A stretch of 64,000 nucleotides of DNA from Bin87 sp965203855 (GCA_965203855.1 CBDBDN010000005.1:1178001-1242000), one strand, 5' to 3'. Shown: positions 8,695-18,152, numbered from the stretch's first letter. Notes: generated by a model from the sequence alone, not told the origin. A program made the numbers and translations.

Positions 8695-9176
8695 ACAAAG
8701 TAATCATCATCGGCAACCTGGGCCGTGACCCGGAGATGCGTTATTCGCCATCGGGCACTCCGATGACGAATTTCAGTATCGCCACCAACCGGCGTTACAC
8801 TACCGCTGCCGGCGAGCAGCGCGAGGAAACCGAATGGTTTAACTGCACCGCTTTTGGCCGTATGGCTGACACCTGCAACCAGTACCTTACGCGCGGCCAG
8901 CAGGTGTACGTCGAGGGGCGGCTCAGCTCTCGCGAATATACCCGGCGCGATGGCACTCCCGGATTTTCGCTGAATGTCAATGTTACAGACGTGCAATTCC
9001 TGGGCCGCCGCGATGACCAACCTGGCGACGGTTCTGGATTTGGCGAGCAGCGCGGCCGCTATGACCGTCCCGTTGACTCGGACTATTCCTCCGGCAGTGG
9101 CTATTCCGGCGGCGGCTACTCTGCCGGCGCCAGCCGCCCTGACGATATGGCCGATGTGGACGACCTGCCGTTCTGA
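8691..9176 (+). CDS. ssb: Single-stranded DNA-binding protein
   Basis: The 161-residue protein has an OB-fold from residue 1 to about 105 (NKVIIIGNLGRDPEMRYSPS, EWFNCTAFGRMADTCNQYL, YVEGRLSSREY), a Gly/Ser/Tyr-rich linker, and the acidic C-terminal tip DVDDLPF that recruits replication and repair partners. It lies between rpsF and rpsR, the classical arrangement, with a 4-nt overlap with rpsF that implies translational coupling. Confidence 0.97.
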   Translation: MNKVIIIGNLGRDPEMRYSPSGTPMTNFSIATNRRYTTAAGEQREETEWFNCTAFGRMADTCNQYLTRGQQVYVEGRLSSREYTRRDGTPGFSLNVNVTDVQFLGRRDDQPGDGSGFGEQRGRYDRPVDSDYSSGSGYSGGGYSAGASRPDDMADVDDLPF

Positions 9177-9239
9177 AACCCGCATCCGATCTAATGACCG
9201 CTTGACCGCTACCCTACGGAATCGGAGAACTCATCTCTT

Positions 9240-9773
9240 ATGACCACTCCCGCTACGCCAACGCCGCAATTCGCGCCGCAGCCCCCGGCTCCGGCCTCTG
9301 CTCCGACTGCTGCTCCCGCTCCCGCCGGCGGCGCGCCGGCGCCGGGCCAATCCCCGACGCCAACCCCCACCGGAACCGCGCCCCCAACCGGAGCTCCCGG
9401 CGTCCCCGGCGCGCCCGGCGGCGCACCCGGCCGGCGCCCCTTTACGCCCGGCGGGCCACGTCCCGGCGGCCCCGGCGGACGCCCCCCCGGACGGGGCGGG
9501 CCGCGCGGCGGCGGTCGCGGCGGACGCCGTTATGGCCCGCGCCGTCGCGTCTGCAATTTCACGGTGGAAAAGGTTACGCCCGACTATAAGGACGTCGACC
9601 GGCTGCGGCGGTACATCTCCGAGCAGGGCAAAATTGAGCCGACGCGGAAAACCGGCACCTCCGCCAAGAACCAGCGGCTGCTGGCCCAGGCCATCAAGCG
9701 CGCCCGCTATCTGGCGCTGCTGCCCTATGCGCCGGAGCACAGCATCAACCTGGGCATCCGCCCCGGCCGCTAG
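9240..9773 (+). CDS. rpsR: Ribosomal protein bS18 with collagen-like N-terminal extension
   Basis: The last about 75 residues are bS18 (CNFTVEKVTPDYKDVDRLRRY..., GTSAKNQRLLAQAIKRARYLALLPY). The first about 100 residues are an extension rich in Pro, Gly, Ala and Arg, becoming strongly basic (GGRGGRRYGPRRR) just before the bS18 domain. ATG 9240 opens the ORF about 60 nt after ssb. An internal start could yield a shorter protein, but no ATG/GTG with a clear ribosome site is visible near residue 95, so the extension is probably translated. Confidence 0.93.
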   Translation: MTTPATPTPQFAPQPPAPASAPTAAPAPAGGAPAPGQSPTPTPTGTAPPTGAPGVPGAPGGAPGRRPFTPGGPRPGGPGGRPPGRGGPRGGGRGGRRYGPRRRVCNFTVEKVTPDYKDVDRLRRYISEQGKIEPTRKTGTSAKNQRLLAQAIKRARYLALLPYAPEHSINLGIRPGR

Positions 9774-9793
9774 ACGGCGCCCCGGCGAAAATA

Positions 9794-11020
9794 ATGCTGC
9801 GCCTGCCGCTGCCCTGGAGACGCGGGGCGGATACTGCTCCTGTTGACGCGCCCGTTGCGCCGGCCGGCCCCCGGCCGGCGCGGCGGCCCAGCGGGGGCAG
9901 CCGTCGCAGTACCGCCGCGGCCCGCAGCGCCGCCGCCGCCAATCGGGTCAATCGGGAACGCCGCGGCGCAGAACGCCGCCGGCAGCGCATCGCCTACGCC
10001 ATCGGCGCGGTTCTGCTGCTGGTTATCACCGGCGTGGTGGCCGCCGGCATCTACCGCGAATTCATCCTGCCGCCCCGCATTATGGCCGGTCAAGTCCGCG
10101 AAGTCCGCTTTACGATGGGCGACCTGGTAGAACGCATCCGGGTGTTGCAAGGCATCAACCGCTATGAGGGGGGACGGGTTGACTTCAGCCGAGCGCCTTT
10201 TGAGATGCTGATGCGACTGGTGCGCGCCGAAATCCTGCGCCAGGCCGCCCCCGGACTGCAAATCGATATTACCGACGCCCAGATTGACGAGGAACTGCGC
10301 GCGCGGTTCCGCCCGGAAGCTAATCCGGGAGAGGAACCCGCTGAATCGCAGCTGGACGCCGAATTTGACAATGCCTATGTCAATTTCCTGGAGCAGGTGA
10401 ACCTCACCGACGGCGCCTATCGCCGCATCGTTGAGGAGGAATTGCAGAGAGGCGAATTGTTCACCTATATGCTGGCTGCCGTCCCCGATGAAGCCCCGCA
10501 GGTAGAAGTGCAGGCCATCACGATGGGCGTCAATTCCGACGCATCCCCCGAAGCGGTCAAAGAACGCCTGAACCTGGGCGAGGATTTCGCCAGCGTCGCC
10601 CTGGAAATCAGCGGCTCCGAAGGCTACATCGGCTGGATGCCCGAAGGCGTCGTCCCGGAGTTTGACCGCTACCTGTTCGGAGATACCGAATGCCTGGCGC
10701 AGCAGGAATCCGGCGCCGCCGACGCCCCCGCCGAATGCGCTGGGCCATCCCTGGAACCGGGCGAAACCTCAGACCCCATCTATGTCAACGAAACCATCGT
10801 GCTGCTGCAAGCCATCGGCCCGTCCGAAACCCGGGAGGTTGAGCCGCAGATGCAGTTCCAACTGGCCGGCGCCCTGGCCGAAAAATGGCATGAGGACCAA
10901 GTTGCCCAAGGCTCCAACGAAGGCTGGGTCAAAATCAACTTTAACAGCGACCGCTACGCTTGGGTTACGGACCAGGTGCGCCAGACCAGCCCGCGCGTTA
11001 CGGTTACGCCCCAGCCGTAG
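9794..11020 (+). CDS. SurA/PrsA-like membrane-anchored foldase (peptidyl-prolyl isomerase-like)
   Basis: The 408-residue protein has a basic Ala/Arg-rich N-terminus (1-70), one membrane helix (IAYAIGAVLLLVITGVVAAG, about 72-91), and then a helical SurA-N-like domain (LVERIRVLQGINRY..., ITDAQIDEELRARF). A C-terminal part follows with a parvulin-like pattern (EAVKERLNLGEDFASVA ... GYIGWMPEGVVP ... EPGETSDPIYVNETIVLLQ). Such proteins assist folding of exported proteins outside the membrane. It starts 20 nt after rpsR and may be cotranscribed. The isomerase active site is not certain. Confidence 0.72.
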   Translation: MLRLPLPWRRGADTAPVDAPVAPAGPRPARRPSGGSRRSTAAARSAAAANRVNRERRGAERRRQRIAYAIGAVLLLVITGVVAAGIYREFILPPRIMAGQVREVRFTMGDLVERIRVLQGINRYEGGRVDFSRAPFEMLMRLVRAEILRQAAPGLQIDITDAQIDEELRARFRPEANPGEEPAESQLDAEFDNAYVNFLEQVNLTDGAYRRIVEEELQRGELFTYMLAAVPDEAPQVEVQAITMGVNSDASPEAVKERLNLGEDFASVALEISGSEGYIGWMPEGVVPEFDRYLFGDTECLAQQESGAADAPAECAGPSLEPGETSDPIYVNETIVLLQAIGPSETREVEPQMQFQLAGALAEKWHEDQVAQGSNEGWVKINFNSDRYAWVTDQVRQTSPRVTVTPQP

Positions 11021-11064
11021 GCCAATTGACCAACGGATGCCTGATAACGGATGCCTGATAGCGA

Positions 11065-12390
11065 ATGAACGATATGAACGGCGGCATAGTGAACATCGGC
11101 TTGATGGGGCTGGGCACCGTGGGCGGCGGCGTGGCGGCGGCCCTGCTGGATAACGCCGACGCCATCTGGCGCAAAACCGGCGTCGGCGTCCAACTGCGCC
11201 GCGCCCTGGTGCGCGACCTTTCCCGACCCCGGCAGCCCCAACTGCCCGCATCGGCGCTAACCGCCAACCCGGAGGACATCCTGGCCGACCCGGAAATCGC
11301 CATCGTAGTGGAAATGATGGGCGGCGATACGCCGGCCGGCGATTATCTGGCGCGCGCCCTGGAAGCCGGCAAGCACGTAGTTACCGCCAACAAAGAGGTA
11401 ATGTCCCGGCGCGGGCCGGAGCTGCTGGCCCTGGCCCAAAAGCGGCGCGTCCAGCTCCTGTTTGAGGCGTCCGCCGGCGGCGGCATCCCTATCGTTGGCT
11501 GCCTGATGTCCCAGCTCCTCGCCAACGACATCCGCTCCATCCGCTGCATCATTAACGGCACTACCAACTACATCCTGACCCGGATGGCCCGCAGCCAGAC
11601 GCCTTTCGCCGCCGCCCTCGCCGAAGCCCAGGCGCAGGGCTACGCCGAAGCCGATCCTACCAACGACATTGAGGGCATTGACGCCGCCTACAAGTTGTCG
11701 GTGCTGGGCAGCCTGGCCTTTCACCGGCGCATCGCCCACGACGCCATCTACACGGAGGGCATCAGCCGGCTGGCCCCGGAGGATTTCCGCTATGCCGCCG
11801 AGCTGGGCTACGCCATCAAGTCGCTGGCGATTGCCGGCGCCGACGCCGACGGTCGGATACAGGCCCGAGTCCATCCGGCGCTGGTGCCCGACGACCATCT
11901 GCTCGCCAGCGTTGACGGCGTGTATAATGCCGTTGAGGTTGCGGGCGATCTGTGCGGCCGGATTATCCTTTACGGGCAGGGCGCCGGCCGCGCCGCTACC
12001 GCCAGCGCCGTTATGGGCGACATCCTGAACATTCTACGCACTGCCAACGGCGCCGCCGGCCCGCCGCCGCTGCCGTTGCCGCCGGATAACGCCGGCGCGG
12101 CGGCGGCCAATCCCGTCCGGCCCGTTGCCGAACTGGAAAGCGCCTACTATATGCGCCTTACCTGCGCCGACCGGGCCGGCGTACTGGCGCAGATTGCCCG
12201 CATCCTCGGCGACGGCAACATTTCCATCGCTACCGTCATCCAGAAAGACACCGACCCCGGCAGCGGCGCCGCCCAGCTGGTAATCACAACCCACCCGGCC
12301 CGTGAAGCCGACGTCCAGACCGCGCTGGCCGCCGTTGCCCAACTCGGCGTCGTCGCCAGCGTCAACAACCTGATTCGCATCGAATCCTGA
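11065..12390 (+). CDS. hom: Homoserine dehydrogenase
   Basis: The enzyme reduces aspartate semialdehyde to homoserine with NAD(P)H for threonine and methionine synthesis. The 441 residues show the nucleotide-binding loop GLMGLGTVGGGV (about 12-23), the catalytic block VTANKEVMSRRG, and INGTTNYILTRM followed by GYAEADPTNDIEGIDAAYK. A C-terminal ACT domain (about 355-440, YYMRLTCADRAGVLAQIARI) is typical of the feedback-regulated form. A 14-bp direct repeat (AACGGATGCCTGAT) lies in the 44-nt spacer before the ATG. Threonine synthase follows 83 nt downstream. Confidence 0.96.
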   Translation: MNDMNGGIVNIGLMGLGTVGGGVAAALLDNADAIWRKTGVGVQLRRALVRDLSRPRQPQLPASALTANPEDILADPEIAIVVEMMGGDTPAGDYLARALEAGKHVVTANKEVMSRRGPELLALAQKRRVQLLFEASAGGGIPIVGCLMSQLLANDIRSIRCIINGTTNYILTRMARSQTPFAAALAEAQAQGYAEADPTNDIEGIDAAYKLSVLGSLAFHRRIAHDAIYTEGISRLAPEDFRYAAELGYAIKSLAIAGADADGRIQARVHPALVPDDHLLASVDGVYNAVEVAGDLCGRIILYGQGAGRAATASAVMGDILNILRTANGAAGPPPLPLPPDNAGAAAANPVRPVAELESAYYMRLTCADRAGVLAQIARILGDGNISIATVIQKDTDPGSGAAQLVITTHPAREADVQTALAAVAQLGVVASVNNLIRIES

Positions 12391-12473
12391 CCGGGAGCCG
12401 CCTACGCTATGCCGGCCTGCTATCCAACTAACCCGCCTGTTCCCCGTTATCCCGCCGCCGGAGCCGGCCGCTG

Positions 12474-13586
12474 ATGGGCGTCGGCGTCCTGCAACAGTAC
12501 CGGGAGCTGCTGCCGGTCAACGAGGAAACGCCCCTCTTTTCCATGGGAGAGGGCGATACTCCGCTGGTGCGTTCCCGCCGGCTGGGGCCGGAATTGGGTT
12601 GCCCGGAGCTCTTTTTCAAGCTGGAGGGCTGCAACCCTACCGGCTCTTTCAAGGACCGGGGGATGGTAGTCGCAATCGCCAAAGCATTGGAGGAAAACAG
12701 CATCGGCGTGATGTGCGCCTCTACTGGCAACACCAGCGCATCCGCCGCCGCCTATTCCGCCTACTGCGGGCTAACTTCATGGGTGCTGATACCGAAAGGG
12801 GAGGTGGCGCTGGGCAAACTCGCCCAGGCTATGGCCTACGGCGCGCGCATCCTGCTGGTGGACGGCAACTTTGACGCCGCCCTCGCTCTGGTGCGCCAAT
12901 TCACCGCAGACAACCCCATTACTCTCGTCAATTCCGTCAATCCCCATCGCATTGAGGGGCAGAAAACCGCCGCTTTTGAGATTTCCGATGTGCTGGGCGC
13001 CGCCCCCGATTTTCTGTTTATTCCGGTGGGCAACGCCGGCAATATCACCGCTTACTGGCGCGGATTTGTGGAATATCATCAGCTGGGCCGCACCGACTCA
13101 TTGCCCCGGATGATGGGCTTTCAGGCTGCCGGTTCTGCGCCCATCGTGCGCGGCGAACCCGTTCCGTTCCCGCAGACCATCGCTTCGGCCATCCGCATTG
13201 GCAACCCCGCCAGCTGGCAGCCCGCCGTGCGCGCCCGCGACCAGTCCGGCGGCGTCATCGACGCCGTTACCGACGACGAAATCCTGGAAGCCTACCGCCT
13301 GCTGGCATCTCAAGAGGGCATTTTTGGCGAACCGGCCTCCGCCGCCTCCGTTGCCGGGCTGCTCAAAATGCAGCGGCAGGGCCTTGACTTGACCGGCAAA
13401 CGCATCGTCTGCATCATCACCGGCAGCGGCCTCAAAGACCCGGATATGGCCGTCAGCAGCGCCCAGGCCAACACCGCCGAAATCAAGCCCAACCTGGAAT
13501 CCATCGAAGCCGCCGTAATGGAAACCCGTCCTTCCTCTGCTAACAGCAATGCCCATAACAACGCCCGCAGCGGCGCCCTCGCCTAA
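12474..13586 (+). CDS. thrC: Threonine synthase
   Basis: This PLP enzyme makes threonine from O-phosphohomoserine. The 370-residue protein has the PLP-Lys block NPTGSFKDRGM (about residue 53), the CASTGNTSASAAAYSAYCGL helix, the phosphate loop PVGNAGNITAYW, and a C-terminal IITGSGLKDP. It is the short form without the plant or yeast N-terminal extension. The start at 12474 follows hom closely, forming a two-gene threonine unit. Confidence 0.96.
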   Translation: MGVGVLQQYRELLPVNEETPLFSMGEGDTPLVRSRRLGPELGCPELFFKLEGCNPTGSFKDRGMVVAIAKALEENSIGVMCASTGNTSASAAAYSAYCGLTSWVLIPKGEVALGKLAQAMAYGARILLVDGNFDAALALVRQFTADNPITLVNSVNPHRIEGQKTAAFEISDVLGAAPDFLFIPVGNAGNITAYWRGFVEYHQLGRTDSLPRMMGFQAAGSAPIVRGEPVPFPQTIASAIRIGNPASWQPAVRARDQSGGVIDAVTDDEILEAYRLLASQEGIFGEPASAASVAGLLKMQRQGLDLTGKRIVCIITGSGLKDPDMAVSSAQANTAEIKPNLESIEAAVMETRPSSANSNAHNNARSGALA

Positions 13587-13619
13587 CGTCCGCATGATGC
13601 CGCCGCCGCATTTCACGCT

Positions 13620-14222
13620 ATGACTACGCCTGCCGAAATCAACCGCCCCGCCGTGGCCCTGGCCATCGGCACGGTGCTGAAATATATTGATGCGGACAGC
13701 GGACGCGAAGGGCTGTGGGACACGCCCGACCGGGTGGCCGAGATGTACGCCGAACTTTTCGCCGGCGTCGGCCGCAGCCCCGCCGATGAAATTGACGCCG
13801 TATTTACTGATGACGTCGCCGCCGACCCGGTGCTGGTGCGGGATATTCCCTTTTACTCAATGTGCGAACACCATCTGCTGCCCTTTTTCGGACAGGCCCG
13901 CCTGGTTTATCTGCCCGACCGCCATATCGCCGGCATCAGCAAAATCGCGCGCGCCCTGAACATTGCCGCCCGCCGCCTCCAGGTACAGGAACGCCTTACC
14001 GCGCAGCTGGCCGACGCCGTCCTGGAACGCGTCCGACCGCGCGCCGTAGCCTGCCGTCTGGAAGCCGAGCATCTCTGTATGTCAATGCGCGGCGTCCAGA
14101 AGCCCGGACACCGGGTAGTTACTACCGCCGTCCGCGTCAGGCCGGATGTCCAATCCGAACAACGCTGCGGCTCCGCCCTCTGGTCAAGCGGCGCGCTGCT
14201 CAATATGCTGTCGGAATGCTGA
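13620..14222 (+). CDS. folE: GTP cyclohydrolase I
   Basis: The enzyme converts GTP to 7,8-dihydroneopterin triphosphate, the first step of folate/pterin synthesis. The 200 residues contain the zinc and active-site block FYSMCEHHLLPFFGQARLVY, IAGISKIARALNIAARRLQVQE, and the late Cys/His block AEHLCMSMRGVQKPG. All expected Zn ligands (Cys, His, Cys) are present. It begins 34 nt after thrC. Confidence 0.96.
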   Translation: MTTPAEINRPAVALAIGTVLKYIDADSGREGLWDTPDRVAEMYAELFAGVGRSPADEIDAVFTDDVAADPVLVRDIPFYSMCEHHLLPFFGQARLVYLPDRHIAGISKIARALNIAARRLQVQERLTAQLADAVLERVRPRAVACRLEAEHLCMSMRGVQKPGHRVVTTAVRVRPDVQSEQRCGSALWSSGALLNMLSEC

Positions 14223-14262
14223 CGGATTGATACCGGAATGACACCGGGCCGCGAGGCGTCTT

Positions 14263-15282
14263 ATGGCTGCATCCCTTACTCTTATCCCCATAACCTCCTT
14301 TGGGCCGGTTCGCCGCCAGTGGCAGGAACTGCTGGGCCGCGCCGCCGTCAACAACCTTTACCTCACCCCGGCATGGCAGGAACTGTGGTGGAACGACTTC
14401 CAGGATGGCCGTTCTCTGGCCGGGTTCTATGTCGCTGATGACGCCGGCCAGCCCGCCGCCATCGCATCCTTGTCCCGTTCCGGCGGCCATTATTCCCTGC
14501 TCGGCAGCAGCGACACTTTCGACTACAACGACTTTATCGTAGCCGCCGGCGCCGAGTCCGCTTTTTACCCGATCCTGCTGGACGAACTGGACAGCAACGG
14601 CAGCCATCGGCTGGAGCTGTTCTCCATCGGAGAGGATTCGCCTACCTTGGCCATCCTGCCGGAGCTGGCCCGCGCGCGCGGGTTTGCTGTGGCCATAGAG
14701 CCGGAGGATGTGGCGCCCCGCCTGGCGCTGGCCGGCAGCTGGGACGATTACCTGGCCGGCCTCTCCAAGAAAGACCGCCACGAACTGCGCCGCAAACTGC
14801 GCCGCCTGGAAGCCCATCCCAACTGGCGCTGGTACTGCATCTCCGACCCGGATACGGCGGCGGCGCGTATGGACGACTTCATCGATCTGATGCGCCGCAG
14901 CGACGCCGCCAAGGCTGAGTTTCTTACCGCACCGCGCGAAGCCTTTTTCCGCAAGATGGCCGCCGCTACCGCCGGCCAGGACATCCTGCGCCTTTTCTTT
15001 ATGGAACTGGACGACCGGCCCGTCGCCGCGTCTCTCTGCCTGGACTATGACGGCGTGCGGATGCTTTACAATAGCGGCCACGACCCCGAATATCGCTATT
15101 ACAGCGTGGGCCTGCTGCTCCATTCTCTCTGCCTGCGCGACGCTCTGGAACGGGGCTATCGCTGTTTTGACTTTCTGCGCGGCAACGAACCTTACAAGTA
15201 TCGGCTCGGCGGTTCCGACCGCCAGCTGTACCGCATCACTTTGAGCCGCAACGGCGCGGCGCCCAACGCCGGGAGCTGCTGA
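14263..15282 (+). CDS. GNAT-like acetyltransferase (BioF2/CelD-like family)
   Basis: The 339-residue protein resembles the two-lobe GNAT/FemAB-like family often annotated BioF2-like. Landmarks are WQELWWNDFQD, the basic helix LSKKDRHELRRKLRRLEAHP (about 163-182), and a C-terminal YRYYSVGLLLHSLCLRDALERGYRCFDFLRG followed by EPYKYRLG. This C-terminal pattern is typical of proteins acting on cell-envelope or sugar substrates. The next gene, a glycosyltransferase, starts 2 nt after its stop, so the two are probably translated together. The actual substrate is not visible. Confidence 0.75.
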   Translation: MAASLTLIPITSFGPVRRQWQELLGRAAVNNLYLTPAWQELWWNDFQDGRSLAGFYVADDAGQPAAIASLSRSGGHYSLLGSSDTFDYNDFIVAAGAESAFYPILLDELDSNGSHRLELFSIGEDSPTLAILPELARARGFAVAIEPEDVAPRLALAGSWDDYLAGLSKKDRHELRRKLRRLEAHPNWRWYCISDPDTAAARMDDFIDLMRRSDAAKAEFLTAPREAFFRKMAAATAGQDILRLFFMELDDRPVAASLCLDYDGVRMLYNSGHDPEYRYYSVGLLLHSLCLRDALERGYRCFDFLRGNEPYKYRLGGSDRQLYRITLSRNGAAPNAGSC

Positions 15283-15284
15283 CC

Positions 15285-16571
15285 TTGACGCTTTCGCCAA
15301 ACCCGGATGCGCCCCATCGCATTGCGCTGGTGGCCTACCATGCCTGTCCCCTGGCCGCGCCCGGACAGGGCAAGTCGGGCGGTATGAATGTCTATGTGCG
15401 GGAATTGGCCCGCGCCCTGGCCGCCCGCGGCGTATTGGTGGACATCTTTACGCGCTGCCACTCCGATGCGGATGCCGACGCCGACGCCCGCAAAATTGCG
15501 CCCGGCGTATCCGTAGCCCATATCCTGGCCGGCCCGCCCGACTTGCCATTGCAGCGGCAGGCCGAATACCTGGATGATTTTCTGGACGGCATTCAGCAAT
15601 ACCGCCAGGAAACCGGCGCCGACTATCAGGCCGTCAACTCCCATTACTGGCTCAGCGGAGTAGCCGGCGGCAAGTTCGCCGCCGCCGTCGGCGCGCCGCA
15701 TCTGGCAACCTTTCATACCTTGGCCCGCATCAAGCTTCAGTCCCGTTCCGGCGAGGACGAGCCGGCCGCGCGCCAGGATGCCGAAGCCCGCATCATTGCC
15801 GAAGCCGACCGCATCATCGCTTTCAGCCCTCACGAGAGGGACGCCCTGGTGCGCCTCTACGATGCCGACCCGGCGCGCATCGCGCTGGTGCCGTGCGGCG
15901 TTGACTTGTCCCGGTTCCGTCCTCTGGGGCGTTCCCGCGCCCGCGCCGAGCTGGGCTTGAACGGCCACAAAGTGCTGCTCTCCGTAGGCCGCATTGAAGC
16001 CCTGAAAGGCTTTGACCTGCTGCTGCATTCCGCCGCGCAGCTGGGTTCAGCCTATGATTTACAGGTTCTGGTGGTCGGCGCCGACGCCAACGGCGGCCGC
16101 GAAATCGCCCGCCTCCGCCAGCTGGCCGACGACCTCAACCTGGGCGGCTCCGTTGACTTCGTGGGCCGCGTCCCCCAGGAACGGCTGGCCTGGTACTACT
16201 CCGCTGCCGATGTGTGCGTTGTGCCATCCTATTATGAGAGCTTCGGAATGGCCGCGCTGGAAAGCATGGCTTGCGGCACTCCGGTGGTTGCGGCGCGGGT
16301 TGGCGGCCTGCCTACCATCATTCAGCACGGGCGCACCGGCTACCTGAAATCGTGGCGCTGCCCGGAGGCTTTCGCCAACTCCGTAGAAATGATTATCGCC
16401 AACCGCAGCCTGCGCGACAGCCTGGGCGAAGCCGCCCGTCGCCGCGCCGAATCTCTGGGCTGGGACGCCGTAGCCGGGCAGCTGCTGGAGCTGTGCGGAC
16501 TGGACGCCGCCGCGCCCGCCGGTCAATCCGATGCCGTACCCGCCGGCCAATCCGATGCCGCGCCCCGATAA
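15285..16571 (+). CDS. GT4-family glycosyltransferase, MshA-like
   Basis: The 428-residue GT-B enzyme has the N-terminal donor-side motif GGMNVYVRELARALAARG, typical of MshA/sucrose-phosphate-synthase-like glycosyltransferases, then HYWLSGVAGG, VPCGVDLSRFRPL, SVGRIEALKGFDLLLHS, and the C-terminal donor site PSYYESFGMAALESMACGTPVVA. The start is TTG at 15285, directly behind the GNAT-like gene. MshA transfers GlcNAc to inositol-phosphate in mycothiol synthesis. A PIG-L deacetylase lies two genes downstream, which fits a thiol or glycoconjugate pathway, but the acceptor cannot be read from the sequence. Confidence 0.85.
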   Translation: MTLSPNPDAPHRIALVAYHACPLAAPGQGKSGGMNVYVRELARALAARGVLVDIFTRCHSDADADADARKIAPGVSVAHILAGPPDLPLQRQAEYLDDFLDGIQQYRQETGADYQAVNSHYWLSGVAGGKFAAAVGAPHLATFHTLARIKLQSRSGEDEPAARQDAEARIIAEADRIIAFSPHERDALVRLYDADPARIALVPCGVDLSRFRPLGRSRARAELGLNGHKVLLSVGRIEALKGFDLLLHSAAQLGSAYDLQVLVVGADANGGREIARLRQLADDLNLGGSVDFVGRVPQERLAWYYSAADVCVVPSYYESFGMAALESMACGTPVVAARVGGLPTIIQHGRTGYLKSWRCPEAFANSVEMIIANRSLRDSLGEAARRRAESLGWDAVAGQLLELCGLDAAAPAGQSDAVPAGQSDAAPR

Positions 16572-16585
16572 TAGCGACCGCCGCC

Positions 16586-17383
16586 TTGCGCCCCCCGCCG
16601 CCTGCCGACCCCGGCAACCACCCCGACGAACTCTACGGCTTGCTGCCGGAGACGGAACAGCGCCGGCCGCTGCACCGCCGTCTGGTGATCCACCTGCGGG
16701 GCAGCCTGATGGCCGGCGTCCTCGTTTTTCTCCCGCTCCTCGTTACCTATCTCATCTTTCGCTTCGTTTTTGAACTCATCGGCTCGCTGCTGGATCCGCT
16801 GGTCATTGCGCTGGGCCTGTCCGCCGGGCCGCTCTGGCTGATTAATATCGTCGAAGTTGGCGTCATCATCGGCATCATTTACATCGCCGGCCGGCTGGTC
16901 GGCTGGGCTTTTACGAAGCTGCTGATTGACATGGGGCATAACCTGATTGGGCGGGTGCCGGTGATTGGCACGGTGTACAACACTACCCGCATCGGCATTG
17001 ATTTTCTGTCCGACTCCCGGCAGCATACCTATCGCGGCGTCGTGCTGATTGAGTTCCCCCGTCCCGGCGTAATGTCCATCGGATTGATTACTTCCAACGT
17101 CGGCCAGCTGAACGATGTTGACGAATATCTGTCCATCTATGTGCCGACTACGCCGGTGCCGTCGTCCGGCTATCTGGTGGTGGTGCCGGTCAGCCAGGTT
17201 ATCCCTACTGACATTTCGGTTGACGAGGCGATGCGGATGATAGTATCCGGCGGCATTCTGGCCGGCGACATTTTTCGCAGCCACCGCGTCCGCATCAACC
17301 CGGCCGCGCCCGGCCCTCCCGCCCCGGAACCGGCAACGAATGCTGAACCTACCCCGCCGACGCAGCCGCCGTCGGCAAACTAA
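16586..17383 (+). CDS. DUF502 family membrane protein
   Basis: The protein has a hydrophobic segment VLVFLPLLVTYLIFRFVFEL and a second LINIVEVGVIIGIIYIAGRLVG, then the DUF502 core PVIGTVYNTTRIGIDFLSDS, GVVLIEFPRPGVMSIGLITS and VPTTPVPSSGYLVVVPVSQV. The last about 30 residues are Pro/Ala rich. The open frame extends upstream inside the glycosyltransferase gene, so I chose TTG 16586, 14 nt after that gene's stop. TTG 16638 is another option. The function is unknown. DUF502 proteins are often encoded near envelope genes. Confidence 0.82.
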   Translation: MRPPPPADPGNHPDELYGLLPETEQRRPLHRRLVIHLRGSLMAGVLVFLPLLVTYLIFRFVFELIGSLLDPLVIALGLSAGPLWLINIVEVGVIIGIIYIAGRLVGWAFTKLLIDMGHNLIGRVPVIGTVYNTTRIGIDFLSDSRQHTYRGVVLIEFPRPGVMSIGLITSNVGQLNDVDEYLSIYVPTTPVPSSGYLVVVPVSQVIPTDISVDEAMRMIVSGGILAGDIFRSHRVRINPAAPGPPAPEPATNAEPTPPTQPPSAN

Positions 17384-17417
17384 AATGGCCGCCTGATTGC
17401 GCCTGGAGGATTTACCG

Positions 17418-18152
17418 ATGGACGACATTGCGCCGGAACGCGTGCTGGTGATTACACCCCATCCCGACGATGCCGAAGTCTGGGCCGGCGGCGCGATTGC
17501 CAAGTGGGCGCGCGCCGGCGCCGCCGTCCACTATGTCCTCTGCACCGACGGCGGCAAAGGCGCCGACAACCCGGAAGTCAACCCGGCGCAACTGGCGGCG
17601 CAGCGCAGCCGGGAGCAGCAGGCCGCCGCCGCTATACTCGGCGCCGCCAATGTCGTTATGCTGGGGCGCCCCGACGGCGAACTGGAGGACACCGCCGATT
17701 TCCGCAAAGACCTGGTGCGGCAAATCCGCATCGTCAAACCCGATGTAGTGCTGACTGCCGAACCCTACCGCCGCAATATGCAGTGGCACCGCGACCATCG
17801 CATCACCGGGCAGGTAGCGCTGGACGCCGTGTTCCCCTACGCCCGCGACCATCTGCACTTTGGCGATCTGTTCGCCAACGAAGGCATTGAACCGCACAAA
17901 ACCGCCGCCATTATGTTCTGGGGTTCTGAAAATCCCAACGCTTTCGTGGACATCGCCGCCGACTTTGAGGTCAAACTTGCCGCAGTGCTGGCCCACCAAA
18001 CGCAGACCGGAGAGCGCAGCCCCGAGGATATAGCGGCTTTGCTACGGCAGTGGGCCGCCGCCGCCGCCGAGCAGGGCAACCGGCAGGATGACGAAAACGC
18101 CGGCGGCCTGGTACTAGCCGAAGCTTTCCGCCGGGTAACCTTCCGCACCTAA
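17418..18152 (+). CDS. PIG-L/LmbE-like zinc deacetylase
   Basis: The N-terminus ERVLVITPHPDDAEVWAGGA carries the PHPDD-x-E zinc motif. AQRSREQQAAAAILGAANV and the late HRDHRITGQVALDAV supply the conserved His. The family removes acetyl groups from GlcNAc-containing substrates (MshB, BshB, PIG-L). ATG 17418 is preferred because GGAGG lies 9 nt before it; an upstream TTG at 17397 lacks this. With the MshA-like glycosyltransferase two genes upstream, it could act on that enzyme's product, as MshB does after MshA. This is inference. Confidence 0.9.
   Translation: MDDIAPERVLVITPHPDDAEVWAGGAIAKWARAGAAVHYVLCTDGGKGADNPEVNPAQLAAQRSREQQAAAAILGAANVVMLGRPDGELEDTADFRKDLVRQIRIVKPDVVLTAEPYRRNMQWHRDHRITGQVALDAVFPYARDHLHFGDLFANEGIEPHKTAAIMFWGSENPNAFVDIAADFEVKLAAVLAHQTQTGERSPEDIAALLRQWAAAAAEQGNRQDDENAGGLVLAEAFRRVTFRT

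Noticed and set aside
8247..9185. Long minus-strand frame opposite rpsF and ssb
   Set aside because: It comes from the GC-rich Pro/Ala codons of the rpsF tail read in reverse, while both plus-strand genes are unmistakable.
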